Assembly (NCBI GenBank): GCA_022316685.1
Contig: JAKJHU010001343.1
Coordinates: 1 to 64,000, forward strand
Source of the DNA: Progne subis subis
Taxonomy: Eukaryota; Chordata; Aves; Passeriformes; Hirundinidae
Length of the DNA: 64,000 bases
Direction: 5' to 3'
Numbering within the stretch: the first letter of the stretch is position 1; each line of letters begins with the position of its first letter. Shown piece after piece: positions 49,513-64,000 of this stretch. The position numbers were made by a program, and so were the translations under genes. Below the pieces are notes generated by a model that was not told the DNA's origin, did not search any database, and saw only the letters and a program-made list of their open reading frames with translations.

Positions 49513-49684
49513 CTCTACGAATATCCCATCGACCTCCAAAGGAATGAGCTGCCCTTCCTGCGCAATCCAGACATCCTGGAAGGGCAGAACGACCTGACAG
49601 CCCTGAGCTACCTGCACGAGCCCGCCGTCCTGCACAACCTCAAAGTCAGGTTCCTCGAGTCCAACCACATCTACACCTACTGTG
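49513..49684 (+). CDS. MYO5B: MYO5B coding exon 3 (residues 47-104)
   Basis: Acceptor CTCTTCAG, donor GTGAGT, 172 bp, ending with one base of a Gly codon (phase 1). It encodes [20 protein letters not shown], then [20 protein letters not shown] and ...NHIYTYC. The LRNPDIL...[18 protein letters not shown] block is the start of the myosin motor and is nearly invariant in class V. All visible family-conserved positions are present. Confidence 0.97.
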
Positions 49685-52140
<2,456 letters not shown>

Positions 52141-54048
52141 TGAAAGCAGTCTTGAAAGAGAGCGTGGTGGATGGAGGCCAGGTGTTTCTAATTAATTCTG
52201 CCTAATGACTTCAGCCTGTTATTGCACCCAGACTGCTGGGCTGATGGGGATTCCTGTGGTCCTCAGGGGTTCAGTGGGGGATCCCTCTCTTGTTGCTTCT
52301 TGGATGAGTCTCCTGGAAGAAATTCAAACCGCTCTGCAAATGTTATGTTTAGTAGCTTAGAGGAAACCACATTTCAGATAATTTGGTGAGATAATCAAAC
52401 TAAATCCAGAAGCTAATGTTAGTTGCTGTTTTATGGAGACGTTGGGATTTTGGGTTAGATAGTGACTGGCAGATACTTGGAGGCATTTATGGATCCCTCA
52501 AAGCAGTGTCTTTGCCAGATGGATGTGGTGAGAGTTTTACTTTATTTATTTCTGTGCTTGTTGTGTTGCTGGGGACAAATGTAGGATTTTGTTCTTAACA
52601 AATAAGTCATGATCCAAAAGAGAATTGGAGAGGAAGCTGAAAGTTGTTGTACCAGAGATCATTTTATTATACATGTCAGACTCACACAGTGTGTTTATGT
52701 TTGCTTGTGGATTAGCTGAGATTTTTATACAGCTTTTAATAGCAAGAGTAAGCAGTGAACCATTTTCCAAGGGTTACAACCTTCTTTCTGCTGTGTCGGG
52801 GTTTTAGTGGTGGGTTAGGACACATTTCTAGTAAAAATGAGCCAGAGTTCGATTCAGAAATGCATCTGGAGGAGCACTGCCATGGCCAGAGATCAGATGG
52901 ATTGTGCCCAAACTGAGCCCGGCCTGCAGTTCACTCCTGCAAGTGCTTGTGCTTTGGGCAAAACTGCTTTGAGAAGAGTTCAGGAACTTGTGGAGCTGCC
53001 TGTAGAAAGTGGAAGGCTTTCCTTGCATGATTCCAGACTGAGCAGAGAGCTGCATGGTTCTTTTTAGAAGATACCAGGGTTTTGCCGACCAGCATGTACA
53101 GGACCTGTGGGTTTTCCAGGGAAAGTATCTAAAATATGCTGAACTTTGTGCTAGGGAAGACTCAACTGATCTCCCGCATCCCTGAGTAATTTTGCAGGCA
53201 GTGAGCTAACAGCTCTGGCCAACAATGCTTGTCTCTGCTTTCCTCCTTATCAGAGTAAAGCTACTTTTTACAGCAACTCGTAACTGCTGTCTCTGGGTGG
53301 TTCAGACTGCTCTGTTTTCAGGGGGACAGGAAAATAACCACTTTCAGAGCTCTTAAGCAAGGTGCTCACTGCTCAGCGCTCCTCTGGTGCTCTCTGTTTT
53401 GGGCTGTTATTATGGTAATTGCAGGCTTGGGTACAAAAGAGGGTTTCAGGCAGGGCTGAGAGGAGATTGGGACATGGATTATAGGAATCTACCTGGTTAT
53501 TTCACGTGTGTCTCAAAATGTAGCACGCCAAGGTTTAAGGCTGAGCGCTCCTGGGAGGGTGTTGTGTTCTCTGCAGTTTGATCCGAGCTTTTCCCTCCAC
53601 GCTGCTCAAAGGTGGAGCTGCTGGAGCAGGGTGTGTGGATGGCATAGCTCCTGGCTGATGGAAAAAGGGTATTGAAAAGGACTTCTATTTGCCCTTTTTT
53701 CAGCTGAAATGCTGACTCTGTGGGATGCCTCATTTCTGCAGCTCAGCTTCAGTCCTTTGGGGTGAGGTTGGATATGGCTTGTTAAACCTAAACTGGTGCA
53801 AGAAATATCTCTTGTTTTGCAGTTCAGCTTTTATACAATTGGATTATGTCTTCTGCATCCTTATAGATCAGGAATACAACTCAAGCCTGCCATCTCAGAT
53901 GGTCAAACTTCCAAGGTAACTGAGAGCAGGAAAAACAATCCAGCCAGTCTTGTGGGTTTTTGAATATTTATCTCCATTAGTGGCCCAGAGCACACAGGGA
54001 AAGTGCAGCGGAAGGGATTGAATGAGATTGAGTGGATGGCAAGGGAAA

Positions 54049-54053
54049 AGGGC
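54049..54053. other. Target site duplication AGGGC (left)
   Basis: Identical to 55569-55573 on the far side of the 54054-55568 element. Confidence 0.9.
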
Positions 54054-55568
54054 TGCAGTGGTTTCACGTTCACTAAATTTTGGTCTTAGTACTTACTTTT
54101 TCTGTGGGAGAGAGACTAGGAGAAAAACAAAGCAGGCTCAACCTTAAAATTAACAAATAGGTTTATTACTATACACTAAAAGAATAGAAAAAAGAAAGTT
54201 GGAAAAAAACTGAAACAGAATGAAACTTCAAAAACACTCTTCCCTCCCCTTACAAACTGTTCACTTTCTTACAAAACAACATAAAGAGACAAAACTTGTA
54301 ATTTTCAGTCAGTTTCATTGTCTGACTATAGTCTTTCATCAATTCATTAGGGGAAGAGTCTCTCTTGGAGTCATGGATGCCACTGACAACTTAGAACAGT
54401 TTTCTTGTGGGTTTTAAACTGTCACAAAAACAACCGCCCAGAGAAACTTGCCTTTGTGACCCTTCCAGGAGCAGTTTCCCAAGCTGCTTATGGGTCATGG
54501 GTCTTAGACTTTTGCACACTGGGGTGTCACTTTTTAAAGATTAATAACTCTAAAGCAAAGGATTTTTCATTTCAAGGTATAGAGATATCTTCTCACTTCT
54601 TCACTGGCTCAGGGGGCTTCTCATCTTTGTCTCTGTTCAAGCATCTTATAGGATATTACTTAGTTCATCACAAACACCTTTGCTTAAATCTACACGCAAA
54701 ACAATCATCTCCCCAAATGCATATTTTTCCCATGATTTAAAGGAATGATCTAAATATAGAGTTCATTTCCATGGCTCAAGTAGGAATAGAACAACCAGCT
54801 CTTCAGCCCTCTGTCCCAATAGTCTTTTCACTCTTGCTCTACTGACTTCATGCTGTTGTTCTTTATGTTCACTCTGTCCTTTCTTACTCTATCACAGAAG
54901 GGCTAAGCTCTGGAAGCTTCATGTTGCTAAGAAAGAGTTAAATCTGCTCGGAGTCTTTGTCTCTCTCTCTGTAGCTGGTGGTGTTAGATGTTCAAGGCTG
55001 CGCTGGTGAGGGAGGAAGAACTCACAGAAACATCAGAGATCAGAGGACCCTGGCAGTCTGGAATCACAAAAACCAGGCAGGATCATGAATGCCATCTCAG
55101 CCCACCCCTTGGTGTAAATTGGGGTGGCCTCAGCCCAAATGGTGCCCATAGCTCTTATCAGGGCCCAGCAGAGATCTCTCCCTGCTCCAGAGAAGTCTGA
55201 AGAAAGCAGCTGTTACAAAACAGCAACCTCTCCTTCCCCCCACTTTCACCCGGGAGCCGATGGAATCCGGCCAGGCCTCAGGGCAGCTGTGCCCCAAAAG
55301 GGAGGAGCAGCAGGTCCAGCTCGATGTTACCTGTCCCTCTCTGGCCAAAGGAAGAAGAAAAAGGACCCACCTAGAGGAAATGAAGGGGTTTTATATGGTA
55401 CTTCCCAAAGTCGTAGCCAACAATTTCAGTGGTCAGAAGAGATGCCAATATTCCAAGTAAGTCTCTGATAGGTTGCTGTCCTTTCTAAAGCAATTCCCAG
55501 GTCCTGACCTGGAGAGTTATTCTACATTCTTCTATAACTAAAAAACCAAACTGTACTAACCCATGACA
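54054..55568 (-). mobile_element. 1515-bp TG...CA element, solo LTR, copy 2
   Basis: This is the reverse complement of copy 1 (20830-22351) along its full length. It begins TGCAGTGGTTTCACG and ends AACCCATGACA, with AGGGC on both sides. The complement of AATAAA (TTTATT) is at 54162-54167. Long stretches are identical to copy 1, with scattered differences and a net 7-bp length difference. It is antisense to MYO5B. No retroviral protein frame is present. Confidence 0.88.
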
Positions 55569-55573
55569 AGGGC
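55569..55573. other. Target site duplication AGGGC (right)
   Basis: Pairs with 54049-54053. Confidence 0.9.
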
Positions 55574-56664
55574 AGAAAACATAAGGCTCTCCGTTAAATG
55601 AGAAACATTGGAGGTAATTAGATTTTTATTTCTGAGATTCCAGTGTGTCATGGCCATGCAGAGACAGGGTGCCAGGGCGGAGTGTAAGGCAGTTGGTGGG
55701 TACAAGTGTTAGTGACCTGCTCCTGTGCTTTCTCACTGGGCTCAAGCTCAGCGCCCAGGAGATGGGACTGGAGGCACCTTCACGGGTGACTGTCTGGCAT
55801 CCTGTGTTGGCTTTTGTCCTGTCATCAGGGAATGCCAATTTAAAATAAAAAAAAATAAATAAATTTTTAAAAAAAAGCCTTGGGTGGGCTGTACGGGGTG
55901 GCTACAGAAGGTGTGTAACCACACCTGATCCCTTTTTTGAGTCAAAATAGTTCATAAAGCGCCTGAACACCTTCAGTGGATTCAAAACTCCCCTTTAAGT
56001 GTGAGCTTTTCACAAAGAGGATGGTTTTGATGCACTTGCATGTGAAACAGCTTAAAAAAAAACACCCAAAAAAGGTAAGTGATTAAAATTCATATGTGAC
56101 ATCCTCCAGTTTTTAAAGTGACCAGCTCTTTAGAAACTCCCCAGATACCCGGTGTGGGACTAAACACACTCGGTTCACTGAAACAGTCTTGTTTTAAACA
56201 AAGTGAGCAGCATGGAGTTGATTTGCTCCAAGTGCTGCTGCTGGAGGAAGGATGGATCGTTTAGTGATTGTTGTGGCCACATGTGGGAAGCAATGAGTGC
56301 CTTGGGACATGGATTGCCTGCAGGGACCTCCTCTGGTCAGGGTCCTGTCCTGGAGAGGTGCAGTGGAATTGGGGGGCTGCAGAAGGTGTTTGCCCTCCTG
56401 GGAGCAGTCTGAAAGCTGTGCCATGCTCACATGGAGAGCCAGTGCAGCCGCTGATGCCCTGGGTGATTCTTGCTTTTCTCGAAGAGGAACAAAAGATCCC
56501 TTGTGTGCCCACTTCCTGGCGCTGATTTCCACGTGTCATCGCTCTGGGCAGGAGCCTGGAGTCTGGCAAAAATTCCCTCTTGAAAATCTGCATTTCTGCT
56601 GCAGCCAGCCTGGTCTGAGCAGCACGTGTGGCTGGCACTGCCAAGGCCACACGTCCAGTGCTAG

Positions 56665-57125
56665 GGACAGCTCTGGGCCCCTCAGGACAACGAGGACACC
56701 GAGGGGCTGGAGCATGTCCAGGGCAGGGAAGGGAGCTGGGGAAGGGGCTGGAGCCCCAGGAGAGGCTGAGGGAGCTGGAAAGGGGCTGAGCCTGGAGAAA
56801 AGGAGGCTCAGGGGGAACGTGGTGGCTCTGCACAACTCCCTGACAGGAGGGGACAGCCGGGGGGGTCGGGCTGTGCTCCCAGGGAACAGGAGGAGAGGGA
56901 ATTGCCCCAGGCTGGGACAGGGAAGGAGGAATCGGGAGGAATTTCTTTATGGAAAGAGTGGTCAGGCATTGGCAGGGGGTGCCCAGGGAAGTTTGGAGTG
57001 CCCATCCCTGGAGGTGTCCAAGGAAGGACTGGATGTGGCACTGAGTGCTCTGGGCTGGGGACAAGGTGGGCGTTGGGCACAGCTGGAACTCCATGGTCTT
57101 GGGAGGGCTTTTCCATGATTCATGC
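56665..57125 (+). mobile_element. CR1 LINE 3' fragment, forward orientation
   Basis: GGCCCCTCAGGACAACGAGG, GGGCTGGAGCATGTCCAGGG, GGAGAAAAGGAGGCTCAGGG, TGCACAACTCCCTGACAGGA, TGCCCATCCCTGGAGGTGTC and AACTCCATGGTCTTGGGAGG occur in the order of a CR1 3' part. The 277- and 273-codon frames on the two strands are chance open frames through this GC-rich repeat; the + frame is LINE-derived noncoding or decayed sequence. Confidence 0.88.
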
Positions 57126-59438
57126 TCTGACCCCTGTCCCTCTGTATGAATATGACCCTATTGGAGTTGTTGCCAGCTCCGTGGAGGAAGTTTGGATGGT
57201 GACAGTGCAACTCCAGCTTCCCCCTCCCAGCCTTTGGGAGCTTCAGGTGGATTTTTAGTTAGATACTCCCTGTTTTGTTTGCAGCTCTGTTTTAATTCAT
57301 CCCAGCTTGACTTACCAGTCACCATGTTTTCATGTGGTGCTGGGCTGAGTCTATGAGGAAAATCACTACAGTGGATATATTTGTGTGACTCTTCTGTCTT
57401 TGGCCCTTTGTCTCTTCCTTTAGTACTAATTGGGCTTATTGTGGGCACAAGCCAAGAGTTGCTAGTCGAAGTAAGGTTTCTTAATCCTTTTGGGTTGAGG
57501 TGAGGTTTACCAAAAACCTTGGTGAGGTTTTTTTTTCTTGGTGGTTATTATGTTGGTTTTGTTGCTGTTGTTTTGTGATGGGTTTTTTTTTGGTGGGGTT
57601 TTATTTACTAATTTGTTTGTCTATGTATTTATTTGAATAACCCCCTCATGCATTACATTTAATAACATACAGAATTGGGAAGTACTAGGTGAGAGAGGTA
57701 TGTGCAAAAGCAGGCAGCTGGTAGCAGAGGTGATCTTTACTCAAATCATAAATCAGATCCTGAAGGTATTGTCGAGCCCTTCTGTGTTCTTTTCCGTGTG
57801 GCACCTCTGGGTCCTGCTGTGGTAGGAATATAGGAAAGTGTGGTAGGAATATAGGAATATTATCTCCTTGTGTGGAGATGTGGCAGCAGCCCAGCTTAGG
57901 CACTGAACACAGAGGAAGTCCAGTGTTCACCTCTTACCTTGTCAGAGATCTCAGGTAATAAAGGCTTGTGAAAGCCTCCTGACAAGTGCATGGACTGGGT
58001 CAAGTGCCGCGGGCTTTATTCCCTAGTGCGTCCATCTGGCTGATGCTTTCACAGATGCATCCCTGCAAAGCTGTTCCATGTGGCCAGGCAAAAATATCTT
58101 GGGTCTGTTTCACGTGAAACTGCTGAATCTGAATTGCAGAACATTGTGGTTTTCTGCCAGGAGCGTGGAAGGGCTCTGCAGACCTTAACTGACCCTTGCG
58201 ATGTCGGTGGGAAGGCAATTGTCCCGGTGACCTGTTGGTTAGACTGGGGGTTCCTCCTTCCCAGCATGAGGATCTGCTCACAGTGTTGTTGATAGCTCTT
58301 GCAGCAGGAATAAAATAAAAAATGCCGGAGTGATTTGATGGATGAGTTGAACCTCTGCGTGTCTTGTCTGAACTGCAGATCGGTGGGTACCAGATAACCC
58401 TCGGTGTCTGCAGTTCCAACCAGGGCTCAACATCCTGTTGTGCAATTCCTGAATTGCAAATTGTATGGAAATAGGGTGTCTCCTCCCTTCAGCCCCCTGC
58501 CCACATGCTGCTTCTGTCAACAAGTGCTCAAACACTGGGGCTGCAGGCAGGTGACTCTATTTAGCAGTGGCTTTCCGTTTTTGGAAAGTTAGTGCACACA
58601 GGCTTTGTGCTGCACTGTCAAAAATCACTGCTCCCTGCAGCCACGGGGGAAATGTCCGTGTCCTGCAGAGAGACAGGTGCCACTGGGGCTGCCTGAGGTG
58701 ACCGCTGCTCTCTTTTCTGCTGTGGAGGGCAATGCTGGAGCTGGAGAAGAGCAGAAATTGCAGCAACAACCCTGCACACAAGCAAATAGACTACAGGGAG
58801 GGGTATGGGCACGGTGGGGGATGTTCTTTCACAGCATAAAGATTCCAAGCTTTTACAGGAGGGTTTAAAGATGTACAAAGAGAGAGAGTGTATAGGAGTT
58901 AAAAGAGAGATTAGCCCCCGACAGAGATGCAAGGGGAATCAGACTGGCGCAGTAAATAAGGCTGAATCCTGTGTCATATTAAAGGCAGGGAAGGGTTTAG
59001 TCTCCAGGAGAATGAATCTGGGTGGGGGCTTGCAGGGAGCTGTGGAGCTGAGCTGCAGCTCACCAGGGCTGTGCAGCAGGGATCATCCCAAAAATAAAGC
59101 TCTGGTCTAAAAAGGGGACCAGAAGAAAAATAACTCTAGAGCCTTGAATTTAGGAAGTTGCAAGATTAAGGGGGTTCTCTTCTGCTTAGAGTTAAAAGTG
59201 GGATAGGGATGAGGGGAGAAAGTTTTGCAAAAGCTGGTGTAAGACCTTGGGGATTGCTTTATCCCAAGGTGATATGTAGAAAAAACCCCAGATTTTTGGT
59301 TTTTTGGGAGACACTCCAGGAAGTTGCCCAAGAACTGGAGGAGAGACCCTCTGGTCTTAGTTGCTATGGGAGAGGACAGAGATACTCTGGGGATATGTGG
59401 CCAACTAATGAACTTCTTTTAAATGTGAATTTTTGTGG

Positions 59439-59440
59439 GT

Positions 59441-59479
<39 letters not shown>

Positions 59480-59481
59480 TT
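59439..59481. repeat. (TTTA)n microsatellite
   Basis: About ten TTTA units in MYO5B intron 4. Confidence 0.95.
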
Positions 59482-61437
59482 TTCTTTTTTGGCAATTTAG
59501 GATAAGGTCTGTGCTATTTGCTAGCAGATTTAATAATAAATGAGACATCCCTTATGGAAAAATCATAAATACTCATAAAGGGGACAGAACTGGCATGGGA
59601 AAGCTTAAGGTAGAGAAAGGCCTTACTGAGAACAATGTGTGTGAATTATCACTGATCAGGAAGGAGAGGTAATAGCCTACATCAGACGTGTAACTCCTGC
59701 TGTGATACAGGAGAACTGTTGGTGCTCTGCGGGGAGACAGCTGTAGCACCGAGTATCATTAAACATTCAAAACAGCATTTATCAGCAGCGCAATTACATC
59801 AGAGCTCAAAGACTTGCGGTTGGCCTTGCCCAACCACATCCCCCCACTTCTGGGGGTTTTGGGATGGGGAACCCAGAGTGTGGTTTCTGGAAGTCCCTTT
59901 CCGGGGTTTTCCTGATCTTCATCGATTGAAGTTAGTCATGGTAACATGGGAGTTTTCCAAGCAGCAGTAGCTTAGGACAGTGGTCAGTCAGGAGGACCTT
60001 CTTTCTGGGACTGGCATGGGGTGGAAGAACCGCTGACTTGTCCTCCTGGTGCTCCAAAGCGCAGCATCCCACAGTTCCTCCCTGTATGTGATGCTTTTTG
60101 GGAGGACGCAGTCCCAAGCCTCCTCCCCCTGCAGTGCTCCAGCAGCTTGCAGGTGGCCTGGGCTGGAGCCAGGGATGCTCTGTGGTGTGATCCCGGCACA
60201 GAAAAGAACATCAGGGTGCCAGAGAGCTAAGGAAGCCGGCCGGGTGCATGTTTTGCTCTCGTTGGGAACAACACACAAAAGAATTGCTGACCTCGTTTCT
60301 GTGAGGCCGAGGAGCTTGTGTTCCTCCCCGACGGGGTGTGCAAAGCATCAGTGCTGCGAGGAGGTCATCCAGACTGGAGGCAGCTCAGTGTTTTACAAAA
60401 ACGTGGAGCTCTGAGGGTTTTCTGTGCTGTTGGAGGGGCATTTCCAGCCAGCTGCTCGAAGTCTTTTGGGGAGAAGGGGCATTAATGGGCCGGGGCCTGT
60501 GGAATCCCGACACTCCCATGGAGGGAGTGCCTGGAGGGCTGGAGAACCTTGTGGAAGGGCTCTGACCTCTGCAGAGACTCCGAGATCTGCTCCATGGGGT
60601 TTGGTCTGGGCGTTAGGAGCGATGGACGGATGTGTGTTAAACGGTGTGGGACACGGGGAGCAGCCCTGCAAGGTCAGTGCTGTGCCTTGCCTGGTGTCCA
60701 GGCTGCCTGCTCATCTATGGAATCCCTCCAACCTGTTGGGGGAATCCCCAGGGTCCTCCCCTGGAAAGACTTACCATAGAGCTTTCCACCCACGCTGAAA
60801 GAAAAGACTTCCTCCGTGGTTCCTTGCACCACTGTGTAATCTACCCCAGTCTTGTTCTCTCCCGGTGTCCCTGGTTCTCTTGGTTTCTCCTTTCCCTGCT
60901 TCCCCACTGGTTGTGGTATCCCTGGTGGCCAGCCCCGTGTCCTCTGTAGGTCACTGACCTTATCCCTGCCCTTTGTAGCACCCCTGTGCCCTCAGACCAT
61001 TGGTCCCTGACCCCTGTTTGGGCCTGCGCACATCACATGGTCAGGTTTTTCGTCCCTGATTCCTTCGGTGTGCTGGAATAAACCTTCGCTGGAACTGATC
61101 ATACAAAAGGCCCTTCTTGCCTCTCTTTGCTGAGCTTTGGTGTGTGTAATGTGTGGACCTGACTGCTTTGCCTGAGTCCTCCCCAGGTGCCTTTTCCATG
61201 GGAGTTGCTTGTTGGGAAATAGGTACCAGCTCCATCTCAAGTCATACTGCTACACTCATCCTTGCCCATTCCGGGCCAAACTGCTGCTTTTGGGCTTTTT
61301 GCCAGCAACTGAGACATTCAAGGGCACATTTTCTATCTGGCTCCTCGCTGAAACCCAGGGGTGTGTGAGCAAATGGGCTCCAGAGCTGGGCTGGGTGGAT
61401 CCCGGGGAAAGCATCGCCCCCAGTGCATCCAAGAGTC

Positions 61438-61500
61438 CTAGAGTATGCTGAGCTGGAAGGGACTCATCAGGATAATCAGGTTCAACTCAAGTCCACCTCT
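61438..61500 (-). mobile_element. Short CR1 3' terminal fragment
   Basis: AGAGTATGCTGAGCTGGAAG followed by GGACTCATCAGGATAATCAG and TTCAACTC resemble the reversed CR1 terminus of the subfamily at 2887. Only about 60 bp remain. Confidence 0.65.
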
Positions 61501-63419
61501 TTGGAATCCAACTCTTTGTGACCAGAATGTATTTTGAAACTCTGATGTGGGTGCAGATTGTTGGTGAAAACGGTATTATTTTCCCCACCTCGTACGTGCC
61601 ACTGTATCAAAAGTTATCCCTATAAAAAAGAAATTATCTGTGTTAAGTATAGTTTTCTGTGTAAAGAAAGAAAGACCAAGAAAAGGTTGTATAAGGTAAT
61701 CCATGCCATTTATGAAAGATACGGTGTAAAAAGTGACCCAAATGAATTTGTAGCTTGTGAAAATCTACCTTTATTGTGCTGCTGGCTTCAGCAGCTGCAG
61801 CATAAAATGTGCATTTCCAGATGATATTTGAAAATGCAGACAGAAAACAAGTCCTTAAACATTCTTGTTTGACTGGATGAAAAAATACCTTCTTGGGTTT
61901 CTCTAAGGGAAATGTTTAACTGCCCCTAAGTTGTGGTTTTCTGTTTACCTTGAGTGACCAATGCCAGGGATTCTAAAAGCCCAAATTAGAGCTAACAAAT
62001 AAAAGAAGCTGCTGCCACTCTCAGCAGTGATACTGCTCCAAATTCCAGTTATCCCACAGAAATGGGAACAGCCCCTGGCTTCAGAGACCATTTCAGAGAT
62101 GGCTTTTTTTCTGTGTTACAGCACTACAACACCCTGATTTCCACCCCCAGAGTGCAACTTCTGTTTGTTCATTTGAAAGTAGAGTTGTACCGTCTCAATT
62201 TTTCATCACTGTCCCTAGCACTTGAGGGCTCCAATGCAGTGGTAATTAAATTATTGCATTTTTTTGTATTTCTAACAACACAGTGCAGTAGCAATGCTCA
62301 TTCTTAGCCTTTGCAGCACTGTTGATGAAGCAATGGCATCGGGGCTTTTGTGGGTGTTCTCATTGTGGTCAGGCTCTATTCAAGCTGAAGTACTTAAAGG
62401 ATTTTTAATCTTCAGATTGCTTTATGAGCACTAATCCTCCAAGCAACCTGAAAGAAGTAGGTTAAATATGATTTCCATGGTGGAGAGACTTACTGGCTTG
62501 TTCAACGACACAGAGAATTAGTGTCAGATCTGGGATTAAAGCTGGAGTGACCCCTGACAATTATTCACAGGGTCTGGCTCTGCCTTCGTTTATTTATTCC
62601 AGATCCTTTTCCCTCTTCCTTTTAGTGCAACTGGTTTTGCTCCCACTGCAGAGACCTGGATGACGTTGTGGAGTTAAGCTGCTTGTGCCAGTGGTGATTT
62701 TCTGAAGGGATGACTATGAAAATAAATCCTAGATGTTCCAGGTCCCTTCTCATGGGTTGGATTATTGCTTTAGAGAAAGCTGACTTTGGAAAAATTCTGA
62801 CTGGTGATATATGTCTGAAGAACATTTGCGGTATATTTGTCCTCAATTACTGTTCTTGAGCAGTGTTGCTGAGGGTGTAAATATCTGCACTGAGGTGTCC
62901 CCTGCCTCTTCTGTCTCAGGCAGATGGGCGGTGAGAGCCATCCCTGAATTCAAACCCTTTTTTATTGCAGTGGCTCCACCGTCCTCTTTTCTGAAGTGAG
63001 GATTTTCCGGGGATGTTCTGTCCTGGCTTAATTAGATGAAGCGATGGGAGCTGCCCGTGGAAGCACTGAGCAGTGCCACGCCTGTGATTGCTGTGATGTG
63101 GTGGAGAGCTGTGTCCAGCTGGGCAGCTTGGGGTGTGGATACTTCTCCACACCTTTCCCAGGCTGTTCGGAGGCTTCTCTGAGGGCAGCAGTGTTCTCTG
63201 CCTTGCTGGAGGTAAAGGACTTCGCTGCTTAAACAGGCAGTGAAATGCGTTCCCTTGATGTAAAGGCTGGTAATTAGCAGCCGGTGCTAATCAACAAAGG
63301 AATCTGAAGTGCCCTTTTTTCTTCACAGCCAACTGACTTCTGTTTGCCTTGGGCAGCACCTTTAGATGCTGCCTGTAAGAAATGGTTATCTACCAGACTT
63401 TTAGAGTAGATATAAAGAA

Positions 63420-63590
63420 GGGGTTTTTACAGGTTGCCCAGAGCAGCTGTGGCTGCCTCATGCTTGGAAGTGGCTGAGTTGGATGGGGCTTGGAGCAACC
63501 TGGGGTGGTGGAAGGTGTTCCTGTTCATGGCCTTTACTGGATGGCCTTTGGAGGTCCTTCCCAGCCCTAGCATTTCTATGATTCCTGATA
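63420..63590 (+). mobile_element. CR1 LINE 3' end, forward orientation
   Basis: AGGTTGCCCAGAGCAGCTGT, GGGGCTTGGAGCAACCTGGG, GTGGAAGGTGTTCCTGTTCA and GGAGGTCCTTCCCAGCC lead to the terminus TTTCTATGATTCCTG, the canonical CR1 3' end. Confidence 0.88.
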
Positions 63591-64000
63591 CTTTTCATGC
63601 GTTGTAAAAGCGCCAGTGACTCCCCTCTTAGTTCTGCTGGGCTGGAGACCTCACCTGTCTCTTATTGTGTTTGGTCTTGAGGGGCATTACTCTTTAACAT
63701 GGCAAATACCTGCAAAAAGGTGTGTTACCCACCTCCAGAGCACCTCTGGAGATGCTCTTGCCTCTTGCACTGAAGAAACCGTTCTGGATTTTGTTCTGGT
63801 TGGCCTTCTGCTCCTTGATGGTTTTGTTTGCCTCTCTGATGGGTAGTGGCTGTAGCCCGGATCATGGTGTAGGTTTTCCAGCCTGGGCATCATGTGAGCT
63901 CTATGCCACGGGGAGAGGAGCCCTGATGCACTTTGTGGCAGCATAAAAAGCTGTGGTGGCAGCCCTGAGGTGCACAGGAGCCCCCCCAGCCCCAGGAGGA

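Noticed and set aside
56261..57118. 277-codon minus-strand and 273-codon plus-strand open frames
   Set aside because: Both lie largely in a CR1 fragment and its GC-rich flank. No reverse transcriptase motif or known domain is visible, and frames on both strands at the same place indicate base composition.
60720..61160. Possible LTR with AATAAA at 61077-61082
   Set aside because: The poly(A) signal and following T-rich sequence look LTR-like, but no TG...CA ends or matching short duplication could be found on either side.

Overview
This is a stretch of a vertebrate nuclear genome, almost certainly a bird and probably a songbird. The evidence is: small split exons with GT/AG borders; many CR1-type LINE fragments, whose 3' ends carry the familiar 'GGTTTGGGTTGG' motif when read on the opposite strand; several solo LTRs with 5-bp target duplications; and a compact gene pair whose order matches a known vertebrate neighbourhood. 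There are no bacterial-style operons, CRISPR arrays or phage genes. Most open reading frames in the window are chance frames through repeats and introns.

Layout. (1) Positions 1-10633 hold the 3' part of CFAP53 (CCDC11) on the + strand: five coding exons at 3905-4208, 7016-7234, 8248-8464, 8888-8990 and 10411-10633. They splice together in one frame and end in TAA. The 5' exons lie to the left of the window. (2) Positions 10634-16934 are the intergenic space. It holds the CFAP53 3' UTR, a complete 653-bp LTR with a 5-bp duplication directly behind the likely poly(A) site, and then the CpG island promoter of the next gene. (3) Positions 16935-64000 hold the 5' part of MYO5B on the + strand: coding exons at 16935-16961, 45914-46024, 49513-49684 and 51920-52064. 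Together they encode about the first 152 residues of myosin Vb (N-terminal SH3-like domain and start of the motor). The exon with the P-loop is beyond the right edge. Introns 1 (29 kb) and 4 (at least 12 kb) make up most of the window.

CFAP53 is a coiled-coil protein of motile-cilium axonemes. MYO5B is a processive actin motor for recycling endosomes. They are not known to act together; their adjacency and shared orientation (CFAP53 upstream, MYO5B downstream) match human 18q21.1 and support both identifications.

No undescribed gene system is evident. The most notable structures are: two nearly identical 1.5-kb TG...CA elements with perfect 5-bp duplications, in opposite orientation in MYO5B introns 1 and 4; a six-copy 91-bp minisatellite grown inside a CR1 insertion; a mosaic of local duplications at 42.6-44.3 kb with a 20-base exact match to MYO5B exon 2; and a minimal upstream ORF before the MYO5B start codon.
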